Positions 46,901 through 55,900 of a stretch of 64,000 nt of DNA are shown here, one piece after another (positions within the stretch are counted from its first letter, which is position 1; each line of letters begins with the position of its first letter). The DNA comes from Casuarius casuarius (Eukaryota; Chordata; Aves; Casuariiformes; Casuariidae): the NCBI GenBank assembly GCA_003342895.1, contig PTFA01000276.1, positions 1,025,799 through 1,089,798 of the forward strand, in the 5' to 3' direction. The position numbers and the translations under genes are program-made. The notes beneath the pieces are model-generated. The model did not search any database. It worked only from the letters and a program-made list of their open reading frames with translations, and was not told the DNA's origin.

Positions 46901-49900
46901 CCAGTCTTTCATATCTGCTGCTATTGAGCCAGGTAGGTGTATTATGTTCAGTACTTAACAGGCATGTTCTGTGTATCTTGGCACACACTTTTAAGACCAG
47001 TTTCAAACAGAGGAAAAGGGTACTCAAAGGTGTACAGTATGTTTGATAAAAATGTAAATAATCAAAATTGTCTTTATTCAACAAAGCAGTGGAATACGGT
47101 TTACTTTTTATTTCATTGTATCTTATTTTCAGATACTTGCTCACTGAATGCATTCAAAAATAAGAAGTCAACGCTAAGCCAAATAGTACTTAATATTGGT
47201 GCTTTTTAAGTTCAAAGTACTTTACAAACATTTAAAAGAAATTTCTTTATGTTTTGTTTTGTTCTCCTCTAGCACACGTTAAAGCCATAGTTTTATGATC
47301 AGAGGAGCTAGCATGCTGCTAAAAGGAGCAGTATCTTATCTTCTGCAGGTTAATTTTGTCCCTACAAAATGATACACTCTCTTTCATGCTGGCTCAAGAC
47401 TATGTGCATTCTCATAGCAAATGGGATCAGAGAATGAATCTGGGTTAAAACTTCACATATTTTAATGAACTTTTTTCACCCAGATTGGTTCCCTGATCCC
47501 TGTAAACATTGAAATGTCAGGTCAAGGAGGAAGGTGTTGGCGGGTTGAGAGGTTAGACCACCATGTTAGTCCTCGTTTATGCTGACTTAAACTGATTGCA
47601 AAACCACAGCATAAAAAATTCTCAACTTGTTAAACTTGGAATTGAGATCATGCTTTTTCTTTTGATCAGTGAGATTTTATTGTTCTTACTAACAAACCTA
47701 TACTTTAACTTATATAAGTTAGATAGTTCTTTTTTTTAGAGTTAGAAGAAAAATAGCTCTAAAGTTTCCTCAGTGTTAAGCAGCAGAATAACAGTCTTCT
47801 GGAGTCTGAACCAAAGTATGCCGAGGTCACTGGTAAGCTTTCCATTGACTTCATGGCCTTTGGATCAAACTTTTCACCCCCTTCTCTCCACCCCTTCCTC
47901 CCCCAAAAGAATATCTGAGGAGTGAAAAATTAATATTTGTACAGTGGTTGGAATATTTAAAAGTCTACAAAGTACTAAGTATTGTTTACATTTTATGCAC
48001 ATTTTCAAAATTACACCCTCTAAATTTACTCTATTCTTCTCAGGGTATTAAAAATAAAAAGTATTTATATTAAATAATATACCAAGAGGAGAACATGTTG
48101 TAATCTTGTTCATTGTGGCAGCAACATAAATCCCATTCCTAATAGAGCTAGCTGTTTATAATTATCTGGTTTATGTGTACTGCTGCAGGATGGCTGCACT
48201 CAACGAGTATATGCAATGACTTTCTTGGATGTTTCTGAAGGATATTTGCAAAGAAGGAAGATGTGCAGAGAGTAGGCCCCTTGCACTATATGTGGTACAT
48301 TCCACTTGTGCCAGATTGTTAACTGGGATCTTTAAATGTTCTGAGCTTACACTGCAAAGTGGTTTTTTCCTCTCAGAGTCTGGAAAGAGCAGTGAAAGAA
48401 AAGGCGGTCGATCTCGTTCCCATTCTCGTTCAGAATCCAGGTCTAGTTCAAAATCCCGATCTAGAAGGAAAAGATCACACTCAAAGCACAGGTAGGTATA
48501 TTTTTTCTTTTGGACAGAGATTGTGCTATTTCTCTTGCATGGTGGTTTTTATTGAGATTTCTTATCTGGTTATGAGGCCAGAATCACTGTGGAGAAGGCT
48601 AATACTAACCAGATCAGAGTAACTAGGAGCTTTGTCTCTGAACAGATACTCTTTCCCTCAAAATGCTAAATGCATTCTGGATTATTTTTGGCTAAAACAA
48701 ACTAAAAGGTACAATATGTGCCATTTGGCATAACCTTATTTCATTTTGTGACTTCTGTATTTTGAAAAGAAATAATTATCTGTTGTTTTGTGGATGGAGC
48801 ATTTCGTTTACTGTTAACACCTGGAACAGATAGGTTGGCTGGTTTTGCTGGTAGGAAGTTCCTGATGTTCAGAACTTCTGAACATCTAGTTAACAAATGC
48901 AGTGTTTCCATTTACTGTACTGTAAATGTAAAGCCAGTTTTTTTAGAACCTAAAAGAAAATGGTTTTGGAGGCAGTCTTTGATTCTTCAGAGTTCGTTTG
49001 CTTTGTTAAATTTGTTAAGTTCTGAGTAGTTCAGGAACAGGCTTTCGACATGGGAGGGAAAGAAAGGCTGTATCACCCTTAAAGGTTATCCATTAACTCT
49101 TTTCTCAAGAATGAGGCAGTCGTGCTATATGAATCTTAACAAGTGCTTCGTGAAATAACAGTTTGTAGTCTCTGAATGTGAGGAATGTCTCCTGAGCATT
49201 TGCATAGTCAATCTAAAGATACTTCACTACCTCAAATAGCAAAAAAAAGAAACTCAGTGAAAACTCAGTATGTGATTGATAATTTACATTTTAAAAAGTT
49301 GAGTGTTGTCAGCATTGCAGTGACAGCTCTGTTACATCCTTGTCTTTTAACAGGGCAGCTAGGATTCTTTTACATACAGAAAAGGTGGGCAGAGGGACAC
49401 ACCATATCAGTAATACTACCAGAGAAATATGAACTAAGTGCAGACTTTAGTTTTGCAATAGTGGGACCCCACAGAACATACTATCTAATGACAGCAAAAC
49501 ATTGGGTACTTTTTTAATGCTAGAAGGAGGATTTGGTCAATTCCTTATTTCATGCTTCTCTGCTTTTTCTCTAATTCAGGATGTAACTGATAATCTTTCT
49601 TTTGTGTAATACATATCATTGCAGTAATCTTCATATTGTTTTGTGTAGTTGCAAACCAGATTGTTTTAGAAGATATATTTGCATTTGTCCACTTCCAGAA
49701 ACCCTACACTTTGAACAGCTGTTGATAATTATGTTTTGGGTTGGGTTTTTGGGGGGTGGATTTTTCTGTTTGTTTGTGTTTTTTAAAGGATTTACTATTG
49801 CTACTGTCAGTTTTGAGTACATACTGAAAAGGGCCACTCTGATTCACTGAGGCAACTTCATCCCTAAGAGTAAATTTCCCTTATCATTTGCCTGCTTTAG

Positions 49901-52900
49901 TGGTTTATAATCCTCCTAAATCCTTTCATTTCCGTTATATAAATTTTTATTCAAGAGCTTATTCTGACTAAATTAATTAGCTCTGTAAATAGTTCGTACT
50001 TCTGCATTGCTATGTGAAGCAAACTGTAGGTAAAAAGAATGGTTTGCTTTTGGTATATCTTACTCTGTGCATCTTGAGCTGCAGAAGACAGGTGGAGTTG
50101 GTATTTTGTGTATCTTCCTGTCCTTCAGGATTTATTGGATAATAAACATGGCCTTTCTGTCTTTGGTAAGTTTAATATAATGGTACTTTGGCCTCTTGAA
50201 CAAGGTATCTGATGATGTGTCTTTTGAAACTTAGTATTCAAATTAAGCTTTTTATTATTTTTCTAGGGGATACGATCCTCCCCAAATCAGGAATATTTGG
50301 GGAAAAAATTAAAATTAAAAATTAAAAAAAAATGTGTTTTCTTCGTCAACTCTGAGTCTATACTATATATGTTTATCAGAAGACTTAAGTAGATTTCTGC
50401 TGGAGTATTTGAACATTATTTGCATTCCTTATTTATCAGGTAGTAAATTCATTCTTTTTTGAGAATTCTGATAATTCAGTTGAAAGGGTTTGTGAGCATG
50501 GCTTTGAAGAGGTAATTTGACTAAATGCAAACCACAGATAGTGGTTTTTTTTTCAAAGTTCTGTTAAACTGTAAGGCTGGAGAACCAAACAAAAAGAGTC
50601 CAGTAAAGCTATCTTTCTTCAGAAACCAAGACTTCAGTACATGACTTGGCCTCGAGAAGAAAAAAAAATGTAATTAATTATTTTTACGAACTGCTAGAAA
50701 TTGTTTATAGTAGATTCCCTCCTTTATTAAGGAGGGTTATCCTAATATGATTTGAATTTGTATTTTCGAAAATATTCATGAAGGTTGTAGAATTTTTTTT
50801 AATATTCTATGCCATGCTTTTGTAATAAAAACAAGTTTTATTTAAGTGGTGTAGTTCTGAAGGAGAGAGTGTGCACCTGGTAAAACTTGAAGTATAGACA
50901 TTTGTGAAAATGTTGGTAGGCAGTACAGTACCGAGCGGAAAACTATATTTAATTTCCTTTGAGGCAGTATTTATGTATTTTTTCCCCTCAGTTGACCTAA
51001 TTTTTATGAAGTTTCAATATTCAAGTATTTTTCTTCTGATGTTGTTTATGCAGAAGTAGATCTGGCAATAGATCACTCTCAAGACACAAGGACAGACGGA
51101 GATCCAGAAGTCCCCTGAAAAAACGGTCTAGATCTAGAGAAAGGCGGAAATCAAGAAGTCGTTCTCCTTCTCGGTGAGTTTCCGTTCCTAAGAAATGATA
51201 TCATTCTTTTTATGAACAGGGTTTTTTTTAATCTTTTGATAATTTGCAAATTCCTAGTAACATTACAGATTAATGGATTGTCTCAATTGAATTTTGACCT
51301 TATAGTCTGCCTTTTGAGATAATTTGTTAGGTAGGATTTTATTCCTGTTTTTTGTTTCTGTTGTTGGACTGTTGATGTTGGACTTCCAAGCAGTTCTAGG
51401 ATACTTATGTGAGTGAACCTGTTCAGTCAGCTGTCATTTTCATGTGGGAGTCGTTATTCTGCAGCCCATTTTACGTCGCATACTTCCTGGTAGGAAAGTA
51501 TAAATTTAGAAATTGCAGAGTTTGTCTCATTCCTGACAAAATGTAGAAAATCTGTGGATGTATAGTAACTTAACTGCAAGGTGAAGAAACACATTCTCTC
51601 AAAGCGTAATGACATCACTCGAAAGATCATGGTTTCTTTTGGTTTTCGTCCCTCCTGCCCCAATTTGCTTTCCAAATTTTCCTTAGCTATTAAGCTGCTC
51701 CCTCATGGCAAATAGGGATGGAAGATTTAAATATTGTGTAATTATTATTTTTTAATTTGAGAGCTATACTTTCTATTGATAAATTAATGTATATTATAGA
51801 AGTTAGTTGTAATTTTTATTAGAAAGTTCAAAGATGGATTTCTATTTGGCTTTTCACAGGGACAAGAAAAGAGACAAAGAAAAGGTCAAGGAAAAAGAAA
51901 AGGCCAAAGAAAAGGAGAAAGAGAGAGACCGAGACAAGGAGAAGGAGAGAGACCGAGACAGAGAGAAAGAAAGAGAGCGAGATAAAGAGAGAAACAGGGA
52001 TAAGGACAAGGAGAAGGACAGGGACAGAGACAAAGAGAGAAACAAAGATCGAGAGAGAGTCAGAGATAAGGATAGGGATAGAGACCGGGAAAAGGAGAAG
52101 GACAAAGATAAGGACAGGGACAAGGAAAGGGAAAAGGACAAAGATAGGGACAAGGAAAAAGATAGGGAAGAGGTAGACCAGAACAAAGAAAAAGGAGGAG
52201 ATGCTGAGAAAGAGGGGGAGAAGGACAGAGAGAAGGCAAAGGACAAAGAGGGAGATAAGGACAAAGGAGGGGACAAAGAGAAGGACAGAGACAAGGAAAA
52301 GGAAAAAGATGGGGAGAAGGAGCGAGAAAGAGAAAAAGAAAGAGATGATAAAAAGAAGAAAGAGAAGAGATCCAAAACACCTCCAAGAAGCTATAGCTCT
52401 TCAAGAAGATCTCGTAGCTCCAGCAGGTTTGTTGTTCAGAACTTTTGTCATGCCTTTTTTTTTTTTTCTTTTTTTTCTTTTTTTTCTTTTTTTTCTTTTT
52501 TTTCTTTTTTTTCTTTTTTTTCTTTTTTTCGTTTTTTTTTTTGGTGAGGCACTGTGACATATACACATGCTAATTTTCGTGTGTCATTAGTCTTACTTAG
52601 TAACTCAGTTTGTATTCTTTCTGTTCCGTAGATTTCCCTATAAGATAAAAACTGTTGCAAAGAGTTCTGTATGATACCTGACAGCGTTTCTTGTTGGGCT
52701 CCTGATGCTTGCCTTTCACATGACTGCATACTATAGTCCTTGAGGACAATAAGTAGCTGGTTCTTGTGCCATTTCTCTGTGTTAGAGCCAGCCAAAAGTT
52801 TGGTGAATTGCAAAAGCTGGAATGCGTAATTGTAGCTTTTGTGCCTTACCTTAAAGTTTAGGTTTTAACTTCCCTATTTTTCTTTGATGTTTCTTCCTGT

Positions 52901-55900
52901 CTACTTTTCCTTTTCTATAAAGAGGTAATAGGAGAAGGTCATCTTATTTTGACAGATATAATGTCTGTGTTTACATTGAGTGAAGCTTTACTTGATCCAT
53001 TTTTGCTTTATTTTAACACATGCCTTAGTATGTTTGCAACCAGTTATTTAATATTCAGGCTCCAGGATAGTAACTTCAGCAAATTTTATTTACCTACATA
53101 AAATAGCTGTTTAGTTAAATATCGAGGGTTCTGATTTGCTTTATTGGACTTGAGTGTGTTACAGAATAATAAATTTGCTTGTTGAGCTGGACAGCTAGGA
53201 AAATAATAAATATTAACTTACCCATATTGATTATTTTATTTTATTTTTTTTTGACAACAGCTTGAGCCTTCTTTTGCGCTGTTTGGTTCTAATCCAACAA
53301 GCACACTAGTTCATATATTCAGGAGTTAAACTTAAGTCATGCTGAACTGGGACTCCAATGATCTTAAACTTCTAATGTTAAATTTTGAAGTTTGTGGTGT
53401 TCAAGTTATGCCTTTGTCTTAGTGTGGTTCCTCTTTCAATTGGATGGATTCTTTTCCTGATTGAAGAAGCTGTTATTTAATACAATGTTACTGATTCCAG
53501 TGTGTGTATACCAGATATAAATACAATCATGTGAGGATAAACATAAAACTCAAATCTGAAAAGGGGACAACTTTTCTCCTACTTTCCACTTCCATTCTCC
53601 CCTTTCCCACCAAACTGAAACATACGCAAAGCCTAACATATCTTGCTTTGTACAATTCATATATTCTTGGTGATACATGATGTTAATCTCCAGGAATATT
53701 TGTTTAGTCAGTTGTCATGTGAGATAATTTTAAGAGCTTTCTGTGTTTCATGCAATTTCTGAGTTTGATTTTCGTAATTGCTGATCTTGAGTTTCTTGGT
53801 CGTGCAGAGAAAGGCGTAAAAGGAAGAGCAGAAGTCCCTCCAAGTCTCCTAAAACATCCAAAACAACAAAAAGAAAGTCTTCACGAACTCCCTCTCCAAG
53901 AAGGTAGCTTTGATGTAAACATAAAAGTTATTGGGTAGTAAAGGTGGGAAAAGTTGTAATATCAGCATTGTTAAATGAACTGATTCAGGCTATGTTTCTC
54001 CTGGATGTTTTTGTTATGCAAGTAGCTGCTTAATAATCATCATTCACTTTCCTAAGGAAAAGTTCAGTGTTTTTCAATAGCGAGAGAAGGTGAATGCAGA
54101 TACGATATTGAAAACATGGGAAATATGTTCATTGGTTTACTGCATTTGCAGTAGTTGTCTCAGATGATTGCAGCTCGTTAGTATGATTAAGTTTTAAGTT
54201 TTTTTTTAAAAAAAAAAGCTTCATGGACTTGAGCTTTGGAATGCTTTAGACTAGAATGTTTAAAACCTGTCAGTGATCCAAACTGATTTGCTTCAAATCC
54301 ATACAAGCCCTTCATCAGATACAGTTTAGTTTTCTTTTTTTTTGCAAATACCGTGCATTTCGAACACTTGTGTTCTTTAGCTTTACTCAGTTTAAAAAAC
54401 CCTTCTTTCTTATGTTTTGGGGTTTTTTTTGAAAACCCCACTGATGAGAGAATAATTTGTAACTAAATGGCTTGAAGGTGGATGAAGCTTTGCTGAAAGT
54501 TTCTGAACTGTGCAACTTACCATACAGTGCACTTGATATATGCATTGGTAATAATTTGCTTTTTTATATCAAACTTCTGATTTGAGTAAAAATTTTCTTA
54601 AGTAGGAACAAGAAGGAAAAAAAAAGAGAAAGGGATACAAATAATGAAAGAAGAGAAAGAGAACGCTCCACCTCCAAGAAAAAAAGTAGCAAAGAAAAGG
54701 AGGGAAAGGAAAAATCTGACAAAAGCGCTGCTACTTTGAAGGTAAGCTCTGTGATCAAGTGATACGCAAAGTGGAGTGCTATAAATAGAGTGATTATTGG
54801 AATTCCTTCTCTTTTTTCCTTTTCCTTCCTCTCCTTTTTTCTTCTTTCTCCTTCTTCTCCTCTTTTTTCTTCCTCTCCCCCCCCTTTTTAATCCTTTCTT
54901 TCTTTTCTCTACCGAATTATGTCCAGTTGAGACACCTGGGTTTAGCTCTTGCCATCAGGAGACATGAATCATTCTCCAAATGATGTTAGTAGGCCCATTT
55001 GATTACTTTCCCTGTTTGAACCTTACTGAGCCCGTAGGAACTTGTGTGAATAGGTTACAGAAACACTTTGTTTTGCTTTCTGTCTTTCTTTTTCTATTCT
55101 ATGTTGTATGTTAGGAGTTGGCTGGCTGCCTATCTGAAAGAGCAGGCAGGAAGCAGATTGTGCAGCTAAGCAGCAGAATTCAGGGATAGCTTGGCTGTCA
55201 AGCTTAAAAGATTATTCTTAAAAATTTTCATTCTGCAGTTCAGCCTCTCCCTGGCTGTTTTCGTCTTGGGCTGCATGTAGGACTCTGCAGGAAGTAAAGC
55301 TGAAAGGGTAGATTTGGGAAGAGAATCATGGAGCCTTCCCTTACAAAGCAGAAGGTGATGTGATTAAGAAAAGAAATATCTTCCAATTGCTTAATGTTAA
55401 AATTTGAAAAGCAGTCTGTCTTTGAAGAATAGTTTGTACTCATAATTATTCAACTGCTATAAAACAGCTGACTCAGGTAATTTTGTCTACTGGATGCTTC
55501 AGTAATTCTCTTATCCAAGAACTCTCTTAGAACCAAGGTTTGATTATCTGACCAAAAATACAAAAGAAAAAAATTAATCCTGCTTTATTTAGCAAGCATA
55601 GTGAAGTCTTGATTTCTGGAGCTATTTCTCATAGGTTCCATGATATTGTTTGTTCTGTTTTATTTCAGTATTGATGATAAAGACATTGTAGATCCCTTTA
55701 AGGCAAAAATTTCTGGGGTGACTCATTGTTCTGAGTGCCACTTCAAAAGAAAGAAAGCTTTTTAAAAACAAATATAAAAGCTGACATCTGTTTTAAAAAA
55801 TGGCTGACATGAGATAGGCATGTAGAGGTTGAGGCAATCAAAATATTAAGAGTTGCTTGGAAGTTATGTCCTGTAATGCTGAGAGTGTGATTTCTTGGTA

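Noticed and set aside
51854..52566. Long antisense frames rich in Ser/Leu/Phe opposite SREK1 exon 9
   Set aside because: They are the complement of the purine-rich EK/DRE coding repeat and of the T8C tract.
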